Positions 12,050 to 22,884 of a stretch of DNA of 64,000 bases are shown here, one piece after another. The position numbers and the translations under genes were made by a program. Under the pieces are notes generated by a model. That model ran no database searches. It was not told where the DNA came from and worked only from the letters and a program-made list of their open reading frames with translations. The stretch's first letter is position 1, and the number at the start of each line of letters is the position of its first letter. Source of the DNA: Acholoe squamosa (taxonomy: Eukaryota; Annelida; Polychaeta; Phyllodocida; Polynoidae). Location of the stretch: NCBI GenBank assembly GCA_949317995.1, contig OX439046.1, forward strand, positions 58,073,774 through 58,137,773, read 5' to 3'.

Positions 12050-13330
12050 TATTCTCATTCAGTGAATAACATAGATACCAGGGTGGGCAGCAGTTAATTC
12101 TAAAGGTCTTGAATAAGGCTGACCTAACCATCTCTAAAAATTATTGCCTTTACCTCATTTGAAATGGCAGTTCCTTAGAGTTACAGGTCAAATCTGACCA
12201 TGAAAATCTATTTTAAATAATCAACAAACCAACTTTTAAACATGATAAACCTATTCTACATATCCAAATGGTCCTATACATGCTTTTATAGCTTCCTAAG
12301 ACGAGTAGCAAGGTGTTAACTAGACCTAGCCATATTTGATAAAAATGGGTTCTGCTCCCACAGGTATATCACAAAAGTACCATAGAAACATTATGGGGAA
12401 AGATACAGAAATGGCAGACCATTTGTTAGAATTGTGTAAATCCCCTCAATCCTGAATATTTACTATTTGTATGGAGTGTATCATGTAAGATGCACCCCCC
12501 CCCCACCTCGGCTATTCTCTGCCAGTTAACACCAGATAATTCCAAATAACAATGTCACTTATGTTCTTCTGCTAGAGCAGTATCACCACCTAGTGGACAT
12601 GTAGAGAATGAATGATGAAAGCACTGGACCCTTGCAAGACCCTTCAACATTCTAAAGCACCACCTGGTGAACTGTATAGAAACCAACAGTTGAGGGATCT
12701 CAGATACATGTACATTCTGGGAAATATATTCTGTCTATATTCATCCACATATGAGGTTGAGATTAGGTTATGCATTATTATCTCTTATAGCATATATCAA
12801 TGATACCATGCACAACCTCTACTGAGAGCCCTGAATGAATATGATTGATATATGGCAAGCAATCATGATGGTTCCAATCGTTAATGGCAGTCCACATAGA
12901 AGGAACTGACTTTCACAACCTTGCACATTTTCATCGATTTCTCCACTTCTGAACATTGTAGGATCATAATTAAAGATCTTATGAAAAGGGATTAACCTGG
13001 TCTATTGTGTGGAATAGACAACTGTAAAATCTAAACATTTTGAAAACCATTTCCAAGTGCCTACCTGAGACTATCTACCATCACTATCTAATGACAGGAT
13101 TCTGATGTCCAACCATGCATGAACACCTAAGAGAAATCTAGCAAAGTCTTCAAGGAATCGTACCAATAACCTCCATCTATTTCTATCAACAAGGATACTA
13201 GTACCCTAGGCAGTACTAGTGAAGAGATGTGGTCATAAACCTTCATTCAATCAAGAAATACCCTATGGCATGGATAGCATTTTTATTCAACTAATCTGTT
13301 TCAGGGAAATGGTTGTTGAACACTATTGTG
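12050..13330. other. No recognised feature
   Basis: AT-rich DNA with short ORFs and a C9 homopolymer near 12495. Nothing could be assigned. Confidence 0.35.
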
Positions 13331-13339
13331 GAGAGATGA

Positions 13340-14010
13340 GGGAAAAGGGTCCTCCAAGTTTAAATATAAAATTTAAAATTGATGTTATTAGCTTTAAATT
13401 GAGGTAAATCACTTGTAGATAGTCCTTCTAGTCTTGGAGATATTGTTTCACGGAAATGCAATGACATGACTGTATCAATACAGCCAATAAGATCTATCAT
13501 TCATTGTCTTGATTCAATCAGGCATCTAATTAGCATAATGATTTAAAAAATGAATTAAAAAAATGACCATTCCTTTTGAGACATTTGGGCATAGCTTTGG
13601 ATCTAGAAATGGTATTTTTATGTTTTTTTCAGTGTATGAATCTCCATGAATCATCCTATCAATTAAAACTTTTTTCTATTTGCACTATAATTTTGGTTGT
13701 CATGGCACTCATGGCAACACATTTCTCTGAAAACCCTTATCTATGCCTAGTTTTGGATTCAAAACGTTCCATTTACATTCCAAATATAAAGGAAGTGCCG
13801 GGTAATAGAACGTTTTTTAAAAAAAACACCCTTTTCTGTGTAAAAAAGTACATAAAAGCTGTTTTTGGTCTATTTTTCACATTTTTAGCCTTTGTAGCTG
13901 CCCTAGTGGCAGAATCCAGTACTAAAAATCCCTCAGGGAGGGCCCTTTCCCCTCATCAGCCCACTATTATTTACAATTTGTTTGCTACAAGCTTGTGTTA
14001 TCATACAGTA
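13340..14010. repeat. Diverged interspersed repeat, relatives near 28.4-28.8 and 1.7-2.1 kb
   Basis: The region shares a degenerate order of motifs with 28.42-28.70 kb: AAATTTAAAATT, then ATTAGCATAAT, then GGATCTAGAAATGGTATTTT against TGATCTATAAATGGTATTTC. Its tail, CTAGTGGCAGAATCC then a CCTCAGGGAGGG hairpin, resembles the tails at 2.05 and 43.5 kb. The 147-codon ORF across it looks fortuitous: it is low-complexity, hydrophobic and not conserved. Confidence 0.4.
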
Positions 14011-14145
14011 CTTAGCTAACAGGAAAAATGGAATTTCGTGACAGCCCCTCAGAAACCTCTGGTCAGAAACCATCATTTCTTGACAGATAATAGCCAATTA
14101 CAACCTTTAGAGCATAATTATTTGAGATTTATTTGTTTTCAATTG

Positions 14146-14310
14146 TTTAGTGATCTGAATCGTGAGTGATCCTGGATAGTCGTATTTGAATCTAAAACTC
14201 ACTTTCGCTGAGAAAGTTATGAGCTCATTTAATTATTTTGAGCAGTTAAGATTAGCTTAGGTTTATATGCAACATATCTGGCCTCTGAAATTCAAATCAA
14301 GGTTAGCTTT
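14146..14310. repeat. Duplicated block, partner at 51.30-51.53 kb
   Basis: Both copies share ATTGTTTAGTGATCTGAA (ATTGTTTGGTGATCTGAA), GAGCTCATTT and ATCTGGCCTCTGAAATTCAA (GTCTGGCCTTTGAAATTCAA) in the same order. This links the 14-16 kb region to the 51-kb region of the array. Confidence 0.55.
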
Positions 14311-14564
14311 TTCACATCCTTGTTCTGTTATGAGATTGATAAATCATGTCCAGTAGGTCATTCCTCTTCCCAGTAAACACAACTACATGAATTGTTTATA
14401 ATTTGAGAACAATTCTCTGAACATAAAATTTTTTCTCATTTTGTAAATGATGTTACCTTACAAAAATCTACATTTATAAGATGCAAATGTTAATTAACAT
14501 CAATTTGTCGTAAATTATGGACCTTGCATAAGTCCTTACATTTTTACGTTCATTTTTGCATCAT

Positions 14565-15602
14565 CTGTCACTCACTCTCACTCAACTCATCACCACCATT
14601 GACAAAGTTGTTGAGACAGCACGACTGTTCAACATGTAGACTATCTAAGAAGTGTGGGCATGAAGTATAAGTCCCATACATATCAAATGTGCTTTGTTTC
14701 GCACTGATTTCCATGTAATACCTCAGAGTTGAAACAAGATAAATATATAATTAGGTATAGAGAAAATATCAATTGAATTTAGATAGAGGTATCTCTAAAA
14801 TGAAAGCAACTGTCCATAAACACCTTTTCTCTGGTTACAGGAAAAATACATAGGGAAATATCTACACCTTGTCTGTGGTTAGAGGGAAGATACATATGGC
14901 AATACCTTCTCTGGCATTACATAATTTGATCTGGCAGATGTAAGGCTGCATGATTACATTTGTCGATGATCATGAGCTTTTCATCTAACAAGGTGTGTGA
15001 TCACCAGCATCACTGGTGAGTCTGAGTGATCACCACTCTCGCCATCCATGGTAAACCTGCGCTATGACGTGGTGCGTGTTTCACCTAGCGAGGTGAGTGA
15101 TCAACCGCCTTGCCATCCCTGGTGAGTGTGAGTCATCACGATCCTCACCAACCATGGTGAACATGGGCTATGTCATGGTGTGCATTTCATCTAGTGAGGT
15201 GAGTGATCACTCTTGTCGCCATCCCTGATGAGTGTGGGTGATCAAGATCCTCACCATCTCTGGTGAACCTGTGCTGTCACAAGATACACGTTTCATCTAG
15301 CGAGGTGAGTGATCACCCGAGTGACCATCCCCCGTGAGTGTGAGTGATCACGATCCTTGCCATCCGTGGTGAACATGTGTTATGACATGGTGTGCGTCTC
15401 ACCTAGCGAAGTGAATGATCACTCATGTCACCATCCCTGGTGAGGATGAGTGATCACCATCCTCGCCATCTGAGGTGAGCCCATGTGATCACCACCATTG
15501 CTATTCCTGGTGATCTTGTGCTATAGCGACGTCATGTTCCATCTAGCAACATGTGTGAGCCACTTCACACAGGTTGATGAGGAGTCACGACAACTTGCTG
15601 GG
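14565..15602 (-). mobile_element. Truncated, inverted copy of the satellite-bearing TIR element
   Basis: Read on the minus strand, this matches the left part of the element at 36101-37904. It ends at 15602 with ACAACTTGCTGGG (complement of the 36101 end). It then carries the GTGATCAC-rich satellite (about 15000-15540) and the unique segment with AATACATAGGGAAATATCTA. It stops near 14565, so the second satellite array and the far TIR are missing. Confidence 0.75.
15000..15545. repeat. About 120-bp satellite with GTGATCAC palindromes
   Basis: Degenerate tandem units contain GAGTGATCACSNTCSTCGCC-like stretches, CATCCCTGGTGA and TCATCTAGCGAGGTGAGTGA. They occur in inverse orientation to the array at 36.14-36.88 kb. 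Confidence 0.8.
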
Positions 15603-16643
15603 TATGAATGTAACTGTGTTTACTGGGTTCCCGTACGTTGACGTGTCAGGGCAGGTCCAAGGATCTCTCTAGTCTTTGTAGTCACAGCTGAATAGATGGT
15701 TAGTCCTTTCAGGTTTTATGAATATGACTTTATTCCAGGCCTGCACTTTCAGCCATTAGCTTGCTATGGGGGGCATTTCTCAGCAATAGTAATAAGCATT
15801 ATAGAGAAATGCTCTCCTGTACTGGGTACGGGGCAAGCTACTGTAGGTTCATTAAATTTGTACTAACAGCAGCTCCTACTGTTTTCCAAAAATAAAAGCA
15901 ATGTACTGTAAATAACTTGGTGCAGTCTGACAGTCTGACAGTGTGTAACTTTGAGTTTCATTCTTATAACACAGTAGTAAGACTAGGAAAATGATCTAAA
16001 TGACCCAAATAAACTTTGAGAAAAGCTGCAGGTAGCTAGATATGCAGTATCAACAACCCTATAGTTTCAATATCTAGCTAGTGTAGTTTACAGTATTTGT
16101 GATGTTATCAGTGCACTCCGACCTTACCCTATTATATCAATGGTTAGGCATTCTAAATGCTGTTATCTCACGATTCAGACTCATCAGCTTGTTTTTTTGG
16201 TCATAACCCCGTTCCGTTATTGGGGTTTAACCGCACTCTGAGACATTTTCTTCATCGTCAAGAAGGTGCTGGTTTGAAATAAGAATCTAATGATTTTCCA
16301 TAGCAATACATCTCGGCACCCGCCATTGTGGCTTGCTGACCTTAGACTCGTAACTATGTCAGGCACCAACATCCGGTCTACTTTCATAGTATCAACATGG
16401 CCCGGCTTGGTTTTCGCTTCGATTTATAAAGAATCTGTAGGCTTTTGGCCTCTATATAGACCAGAATGGCATTGAAACATTGAGAGAATAATCCTCAGCA
16501 CCATCTAGTATAGAATACATAGGTTAAAAGGTTAATATCATCACATTTTAACGTAAGAAATCGATTATCCACATGCCTGGGTCCTGCAGCAAAGTGGCCC
16601 GGGAATATGGACAAGAAAGCACATGACGACTTCCGCTGACAAC

Positions 16644-16715
16644 ATGGCGAGGATTATTTTTCTATCCCTCGGCCTAATAAAATGTCTTCTTCTGGATTTA
16701 TTATGGGGTAATAAA
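16644..16715 (+). CDS. Candidate first exon (A), signal-peptide-like leader
   Basis: The ATG at 16644 follows CTGACAAC, and 24 codons run to AATAAA|GTAAGA, a good splice donor at 16716. The peptide begins MARIIFLSLGLIKC and continues CLLLDLLWGNK. It has a short basic start and a Leu/Ile-rich hydrophobic core, the usual form of a signal peptide. An intron of 147 bp would end at CTCATGCAG (acceptor at 16861-16862), and the donor and acceptor phases match. Related leaders occur at 35806 and about 49806 in the same orientation, and the first bases of the intron (GTAAGAAATTGATACAAAAT) are shared with 49860. This is inferred as the 5' exon of an unrecognised secreted or membrane protein gene. It is too short for standard ORF cut-offs. 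Confidence 0.5.
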
Positions 16716-16859
16716 GTAAGAAATTGATACAAAATGGAGGAATGAGTGTGATAAATGCATTAATATTTGGTTAACCTAGTACTCGGTGAGGTTTGCTGGA
16801 AATATTCACCCTCCCGCTTAATAGCTTAATAATTATGCTTCTGCAATTTTTCCCTCATG

Positions 16860-17140
16860 CAGGAGATAAATCAGGCAGTCTGCATTTCTCCATGGTCTTT
16901 TACTGTTAGACCTACATGGAACATAGGAATGCCCAGATAAACATGTCAATGAATGGGTAGGCACCCGGAAAATGCCCATAATTATATACTTTTTTTAGAG
17001 AGCCTCTACATATGTTATCCATTGCTTTACTTTTAACTATATTGGATTTTCAGGCATATTATAAAGTCCAAGTATCAATCTAAATTGATTTAAATCATCT
17101 TCTAACACACACAATATATTCATTCAGGTACAATGTATGA
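16860..17140. repeat. Duplicated block R, copy 1
   Basis: Similar sequence recurs at 51.72-51.85 and 55.33-55.50 kb, most clearly over TTACTGTTAGACCTA and AATGAATGGGTAGG. The segment around 17000 also resembles 25.73-25.80 kb (GCCTCTACATATGTTATCCA against GCCTCTACAAATGCTATCCA). Confidence 0.6.
16863..16940 (+). CDS. Candidate exon 2 (unit 1), ends in an early stop
   Basis: The segment begins after a pyrimidine-rich tract and TCATGCAG. In the phase set by exon A it reads 25 codons: EINQAVCISPWSF, then TVRPTWNIGMPR, then TAA. The copy at 51729 has the same start phase and shares CIS, FTVRP and NIGM, but stays open for 65 codons. The stop here follows an apparent loss of about 9-10 bases relative to that copy. 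Exons A+2 would give a 49-residue product with one cysteine after the leader. Either this is a short secreted peptide or, more likely, unit 1 is decaying. The domain is not recognised. Confidence 0.4.
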   Translation, partial: EINQAVCISPWSFTVRPTWNIGMPR

Positions 17141-17279
17141 TTAAACACACGGCCTTTGAGTAGTAAACATCATCATTTGCCTTCCCCTAATTTCAGTTTG
17201 TTGATATAGGTACTGGTAGATGTAATAATAATCTAAGGGAATCTTAACTACATATTTTGACATAAGAGTATGATGTAAG

Positions 17280-19400
17280 TGGCAACTGGTTTATTACTTC
17301 ACAAAGCTGCTCTGGATACTATGTGAACACTAATAGCATGCCAGTGTGTGAGTTTTAGCAATAATGCATGTATACTACACATACTTTTATACATTAGTGA
17401 TGAATATTACCCAGCCGCTAAAGTGTTGTTCCTTTGTTTTAAAAGCAGGTTTTTCTGTGACTTGACGGGCAAAAGAGTGCATATGACATTTTATGTCTTT
17501 GCTCTAATTGCAACTAGATTTCTGTCTGATCACGCTGTGTTGGGTTGTTGTGTTCAGAGGTTGATGTAGACATTTTATAAGTTTAAGTTAACATTCAGTC
17601 CCCAGTTTGAAATATCGATTCAAAGGACTTAAAGATAAAATAAATTACTTTTCAAACTGGGGAATGAATCAGAAGAAGATTGTTAATAGGCTACAAAGAG
17701 AAGCCTACATTTCAAAAAAGGTGTACCTTAATGGTTTTTACAGGGATGCAATATGAGTTGTTGCCATAGAGAAACTTTACCAATATCAGAAGTGAGGAAG
17801 GGGGATAGCTGGTTTATAGTGTGGGATGCAAAGACAAAAATGGTCCGCAGTGGGTCTAAAGAATTACCATAAGGTGAATATAGGAGGCTGAGATGAGACT
17901 ATTTGTTGTCTGTGAAACCAGAAGAACTCCAGTTCACCTTTGCCTACAAATGGGGTTGTGAATGCGTCAATGGGCTACTGATTGCTGGTCCCTCCTTTTG
18001 TAGGACAGGAAGTAGGGAACCAGTACAAACAGCATGATGGCTGCATTGAAGGCCCATGACAGATAAATAGGAGGGCAGCTATCATGAAGTAAAGTGCATT
18101 ATGGGAAACAGGGGTGATTTCAGTTGACAGCTAGATCGAGGGTTAGTAGCACTTTCTAGAAATCAGAGGCACGGAGGTCAGTGTTGAAGGTAGCCTATGC
18201 GATCATTCTACCTACCTAGGCATGTGCTTTATAAGTCATGTGGTACCATTCAAGATTGACTGAATGTTGCTAGAATATTGATATCTTATAGTAATGTGAA
18301 CTGTTTTATCTTCCACTGCCATATTATTCCAGATGAGAAAGCAAGCATAGTAAAATGTCATGGGAGCTTATTGTTAAACATTGTGGTTTACAAAATCTAG
18401 AACATTGGGTTTATTCCAAAGACCATCTATAGATATGAACTCATTTACCCATCATAGCAGCATCACCATTCACAGAACACTGACCACTTCTAGTAGAATG
18501 CAACCTTCATGTCAAGAGGCTACTTCCTAACCTCAATGGCCAACTAGTGATCACCTTTCTGCTCATTTAGTGTTGGAGGATAAACTTGATAGGAAATCTT
18601 AACAGTCCGCAGAACATATGCGCCTGTGAGTGAGAGGCCATGCAGTCATTGACACACAGGCACCATCACATCCACCATCTTTGAACTAGTGTCACTTACT
18701 GAGCGTGGACTGAATAAATGGGTGCTCATGGGTGGAGAAGCCAAGTGTTTCCAATACCAGTCAATGAGAGATCAGAAGGAGACTACGGAAGGACAGATTA
18801 GTTCCAATGCTGTGCTGAATACCAGTTCTTGGGGACTATTCTTGGGAACATGAAACTGGTCTGAGTGATCATAAACAATCATTACAGCTTCCAAACATTA
18901 TTTCCTTTCTCACATAAATTGCCTATACTTGCTACTAGCACACAAAATGATGTACTTGGAAACGGGAAAATACTATTACCCTCACATCAAAACCACCTGC
19001 GACCACCAATATCAATGAAAAAAAAGGATCTTATTTGTTGTTTGTCTCCCAGTAAATAATTCCTAAGTGTGGTAATAATAGTACAAAGTCTCATCAGCTG
19101 CCTTGGGTTTTTCATGATATCCAATACTGATAAAAGCCACCTAATGGGGGCTAGGTGATGTATGTATAGATATTGAATGCTACCTTATGAAAGAGTCCCT
19201 CTGTAGTTACAGCCTCAGTCCTCCATTCTACTTTCCAATAAACAGCCACCCACATCTCTGTTGGCCACTGTTGAATGGGCAAAATCTGCCAACAGGACAC
19301 CTTCCGCTACATTTCAATAAAAGGTGTGCGTGTCTCCCGAATAAGACAGGTACTGCAAATGTGAAGAACCATAAAGAATGACCATCACTAGTGATGCTCT
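17280..19400. repeat. Duplicated block S, copy 1
   Basis: The block is collinear with 26.2-26.69 plus 29.97-31.6 kb and with 52.8-54.1 kb. Landmarks are GGCAACTGGTTTATTACTTC, AAAGAGAAGCCTACA, CAGAAGAACTCCAG, CATGATGGCTGCATTGAAG, TCACTTACTGAGCGTGGACT and CAGCTGCCTTGGG. It serves as the uninserted allele for the long-TIR element at 26690. At about 17922-17954 the frame KPEELQFTFAYKW is shared with 26582-26620 through silent changes, hinting at an exon, but boundaries are unclear. Confidence 0.7.
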
Positions 19401-19401
19401 C

Positions 19402-19402
<1 letters not shown>

Positions 19403-19477
<75 letters not shown>

Positions 19478-19520
19478 ACACACACACACTCTCTCCCTCT
19501 CGTTCTCTCCCTCTCACTAA
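19403..19520. repeat. (CT)n(CA)n compound microsatellite
   Basis: About 45 bases of CT repeat run directly into about 45 bases of CA repeat, then an imperfect CTCTCCCTCTCGTT tail. Confidence 0.95.
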
Positions 19521-19926
19521 TGTGTGCAAATGATTTTATTGCAGTTTAAGTTGAAAGTTGCTAAACATATTATCTCAAAGGGAATCCCCCTATTCACCTA
19601 TGCTGTAGCTTGAAGGCAGTACTGCAATAGTGAGAAGGGTTATTTATTGGCAGAATGGACTGTTTAAGAGGAGACCGGGGATATCACCAAGGACTCACAA
19701 TGCACAACATCTATAGGCTGTTTCTCAGGACTTCACTACAGGTTTACCAACGTTTATGATGAGGAGGGGCTGGATCCTTAATGCAAGAGAAATTGAGATT
19801 GTCATGTTATAATTATACTGATATTTTTACATCACATCTCCTCATCTGCAACCAACGATTGGTAAATCATTGAAAGTCACCAATAGATGGTTGCAACTCA
19901 TCATGACTCCCTGTTTCCCCAAACAG

Positions 19927-20058
19927 AAATTGTAGAAGAAGAAGGACTGGAGTTTAAGAAGGCATGGGAGCTGGCTTCGTCTGTCTTCATTAACCACATT
20001 GCCACTTTAACAAGGTCATGCATACAGTGTCATGGAATGAGTCTCCATGAGCCATTGG
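19927..20058 (+). CDS. Candidate internal exon (D)
   Basis: The exon starts after a strong acceptor (CTGTTTCCCCAAACAG, ending 19926) and stops at CCATTGG|GTAAGTG (donor at 20059). The open frame reads IVEEEGLEFKKAWEL, then ASSVFINHIATLTRS, then CIQCHGMSLHEPL, after two bases completing a split codon, and ends in phase 1. The next candidate acceptor at 20640-20641 completes a Gly codon and continues in frame. The peptide starts acidic, then has a mixed helix-like stretch and a Cys-x-x-Cys-His. No known domain is claimed. A decayed relative appears at about 33200-33245. Coding is supported by good splice sites and phase but not yet by cross-copy conservation. Confidence 0.5.
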
Positions 20059-20619
20059 GTAAGTGCTAACTATTGTTCATCAATAAATTGCCTTAAGAAA
20101 TGACCCTGTTTGCACTGCAGCAATGTGTGTCATTAAAGTTAGCAATTCATAACGTTTGATGCTTTTTTTTAATGTTTTTATCAGCTGTCTGAAATGAGTT
20201 TTCCAGGTCCGATCCGTTAATACATGGTTTAGTGAATAGTACATTTGCTAATGTCCGATGGCTGTTTACCCATCAGTTATATTTTCTACATGAGAAAACT
20301 GCATTGAAAAGAGTATTTCTTCATTCACTGTGAATCATGTTAAATCACAATAGTTCATAATGGATGGTTCTCTAGCATCATGACGTGATCGCTAAAGTCA
20401 GTTTGCTGGGGATGAATCATTGTGAAAAAAGGAAGAGGGGGGGGGGCACATTAGCCATTAGAGATCTATAATGTGCCTGTATGCTCTATTTGCCCTTAAT
20501 AGTTGTTTGTGGTCATAAAACAAATCTATATGAAATTAAACATAATCAATCAAAGTCCTAGTTCTCATTGTATGCTCATTGAGAACCTAGGCACAATAGA
20601 TTGTATGGATATCTGTTTT

Positions 20620-21135
20620 TAAGCTTGGCTTTTTGTCAAAGGTTCCTCTGTGACAAAGAAGCAACCTATCAAACAGGAGTAGTGGATGCACATTAATCAG
20701 GAGTCTCAAGGCATACTTAAATTTGTGTGGCATACATTGATGTATCCTTACTGTAGATCAAAGCAAATGTAAACTAGTATTTTCCCTTCAGAACAATTAC
20801 TTAAATTAGATACTGTCCATACCCAAACACAAGTGCTTTGATGCCTCCCATTTTGTCCCCAATACTGCATTCATCGTGTAGACACACAGGAATTAAATCT
20901 CTTACTAGCCTTTTCTGATGAGGTTTAAACTTCATAAGGACTTATCTTGATTACACAGAGAAACTAACTGCAGACAGAGAAATAAAAAGTCTAAAAGAAC
21001 CACCATATGCCTGTGATGTTGCAACGTAATATAATTATCTTCTGAGTAGATTACAACCTGAAGATGTAGCTTAGGTTGTTTAACTGGATGTGTTGCATGA
21101 AGTCAAACAGTTAATCAATGAAAACGTTCAGCATT
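20620..21135. repeat. Duplicated block T, copy 1
   Basis: Collinear with 33.29-33.52 plus 35.24-35.57 kb, with 39.20-39.42 kb (inverted) and with 58.14-58.56 kb. Landmarks are GATCAAAGCAAATG, CTTAAATTAGATACTG and CTTTGATGCCTCCC. It serves as the empty site for the LINE insertion at 33519. Confidence 0.8.
20642..20682 (+). CDS. Candidate terminal exon (T), unit 1
   Basis: A pyrimidine-rich tract and GTCAAAG acceptor precede GTTCCTCTG. Joined to exon D this reads G-SSVTKKQPIKQE-stop, a short Lys-rich C-terminus. Copies at 33347, 39365 (minus) and 58211 all keep the acceptor and the frame at the start (GS-S/F-V/A-TK-K/T-R/Q-P-I/V). The stop position differs: 12 codons after the Gly here, 21 at 58.2 kb and 31 in the other two. 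It is the most repeated coding-like segment of the array. Confidence 0.5.
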
Positions 21136-21354
21136 AGAAGTTGTTTTGTTACATTAGGACGTTGTGATAACTGCCCTCTTGCAATATACCAATATACAGC
21201 ACAATCTCCTCCAGGGTGTGGTTGCACTTCAGCAGCACCATGAGCAGCTTACACAATGAAGGTCGGGCGATGTGTGGGAGTGGGATCTACCTAAGAGATA
21301 TTTTGATAATAATTATTGACTCAGAAATACTAAACTAACCGAAGGACCTGGAGA

Positions 21355-21420
21355 GTTATGTGCAAATAGTGTTACAGATATTGACGATATAGTTCTATGG
21401 GAAGAATTGAACTGTATTAA
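21355..21420 (+). other. Conserved frame block U, copy 1
   Basis: The frame DIVLWEELNCINF is shared with 37915-37980 (DIVPWEELTCVGF) and 58790-58850 (TRIPWAELTCVAF). Several differences are silent (GAA/GAG, TTG/CTG, TGT/TGC). A GTTACAG directly upstream could be an acceptor in this copy only. It may be an exon or simply a well-kept repeat. Confidence 0.35.
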
Positions 21421-21869
21421 TTTTTACACGCATCTCCTTTTCGAAATCCTGCATCTGCCACTCATTTTTATCACCCCAATTAAATATTCAGAAAACATTA
21501 AGGAACCTATACCTTGACTTAATGATCTCTAAGCCCCTGGGCAATCTATTCAAAGGAATACTTCATCAAGTAAATTCGAGAAGGTTGATTTAATATCTGA
21601 AATATTTGAAATTGTATCAACAGCCATCAACAGCCAATGGCAGTGCTCACTTGATGTCACATGTCTCATCCTGCACAGATTAGGAATTAGTGGCAGTAAT
21701 CAGAAACTGCAGTGCACCCTTTTTAAATTGATCCAGACATGGCTAAGGCATTAGGCATGGAAATGTCCCAGTATATTACTCAGGGCCACAATTAATTACC
21801 ATTACCTAGGGCATGTTTCCTTTTCTGACAAAAGGTATGGAAACGAGAGCGGTTATAGGAGCTGTAATG

Positions 21870-22260
21870 GGAATTGAAAAGAGCATGCTGGGTGTCAAAG
21901 CTGATTCTTTCCATGTGATTATTGCTTTGATAACAAATACCATTCTAATGTGTTTGAATACTAGGTGATGGGCATAATACCTGTGGATCATAAGCCTTTA
22001 CATGTAGCCGATGGCACTGCTTGGAAGGTATACATGTCTTTGGTCTGCTTTAACCCCTTGTGTAACTGTGGAAATGAGAGGCATGTATGGTAATATAGGC
22101 TTCGCTCTATACCTCCCTGCCGAATTGCCACTGTGAATGCCATTACTGCCTATGTACACTAACATGGCTCCATTTCATCATGGGACAGAAAAGAAAAAAG
22201 ATTCTAAAGGAAAAATAACATAGAGTAAGATATAGAAGCTTGAAATGGGGTTAAAGTATA
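21870..22260. repeat. Duplicated block P, copy 2, with following segment
   Basis: Matches 8.15 and 40.85-41.14 kb. Together with 22.26-22.40 kb (GATAAGGAGCCATGAGG, partner 42.89 kb) it marks the start of the second array unit. Confidence 0.7.
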
Positions 22261-22662
22261 GGAGTCACAAAAGATGGCGAGATAAGGAGCCATGAGGTGA
22301 GAGCAATGCCCTACTGTAATAATAGCAGAATACTCAGAGTGTGAGCAAGATTTCTTAATCCAATTCTGGTGTCCCACACCTCTGATAGATTGGTGCACCC
22401 AAGATGTCTACCATAGAAGTGTTGAATATGTAGCAAGGAGAAGAGCTTTTTCGAAGAAGTTTTCATTTATTTCCTATTCAAAGATAATTATTAGACTGCA
22501 TAGTTTACTGTATTGCAACCAACCAAGTAAGTGATTTTGAAACAAATTTATCTTTATTTGGCAAGTGGATAGTTCATAAGGTAGTTTCTTTGTCTGATCA
22601 CATCATTCCCATTTATGTCCACATTTTACAATGCATGTGTAGAGGTCGGCGAAAACGTACTT

Positions 22663-22733
22663 GGAAACACCAGGTTTTGAACCCAGGACCTCTTAACTTG
22701 CAAGTGAGCGCTCTACCACTGAGCTTTATCCCC
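22663..22733 (-). ncRNA. tRNA-like sequence (tRNA pseudogene or SINE head)
   Basis: On the minus strand a GGGGATA/TGTTTCC acceptor stem pairs fully with wobbles. A perfect D-arm (GCTCAGTGGTAGAGC, an A box) and a B-box-like GGTTCAAAACC follow. The loop could present GCA (Cys-like), but the anticodon stem mispairs, so a functional tRNA is unlikely. TTTT follows the 3' end closely, as in a Pol III unit. Confidence 0.55.
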
Positions 22734-22804
22734 AGACCTGACATTCTCTACCTTCCACCTACATCTGGATCGGTATGACACAAGGGGGCAGTGTTTACTG
22801 GCTG

Positions 22805-22824
22805 ACCAGCCCCTGGGGGCTGGT
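22805..22824. repeat. 20-bp palindrome
   Basis: ACCAGCCCC and GGGGCTGGT are perfect inverted arms separated by TG. It lies just outside the TIR element at 22885. Confidence 0.7.
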
Positions 22825-22884
22825 GCAACCGGAAGGGGGACAGATAGCATACCGCCATCGACTCACAGCCAGAGCTGGCCCCTA

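Noticed and set aside
13576..14019. 147-codon ORF with hydrophobic segments
   Set aside because: It lies in an AT-rich interspersed repeat with low-complexity composition. Related copies do not keep the frame.
15000..15545. CRISPR-like array of spaced repeats
   Set aside because: Units are contiguous degenerate satellite without unique spacers, and the context is eukaryotic.
22663..22733. Functional tRNA-Cys gene
   Set aside because: The anticodon stem has mismatches, so only a tRNA-like or SINE call is supported.
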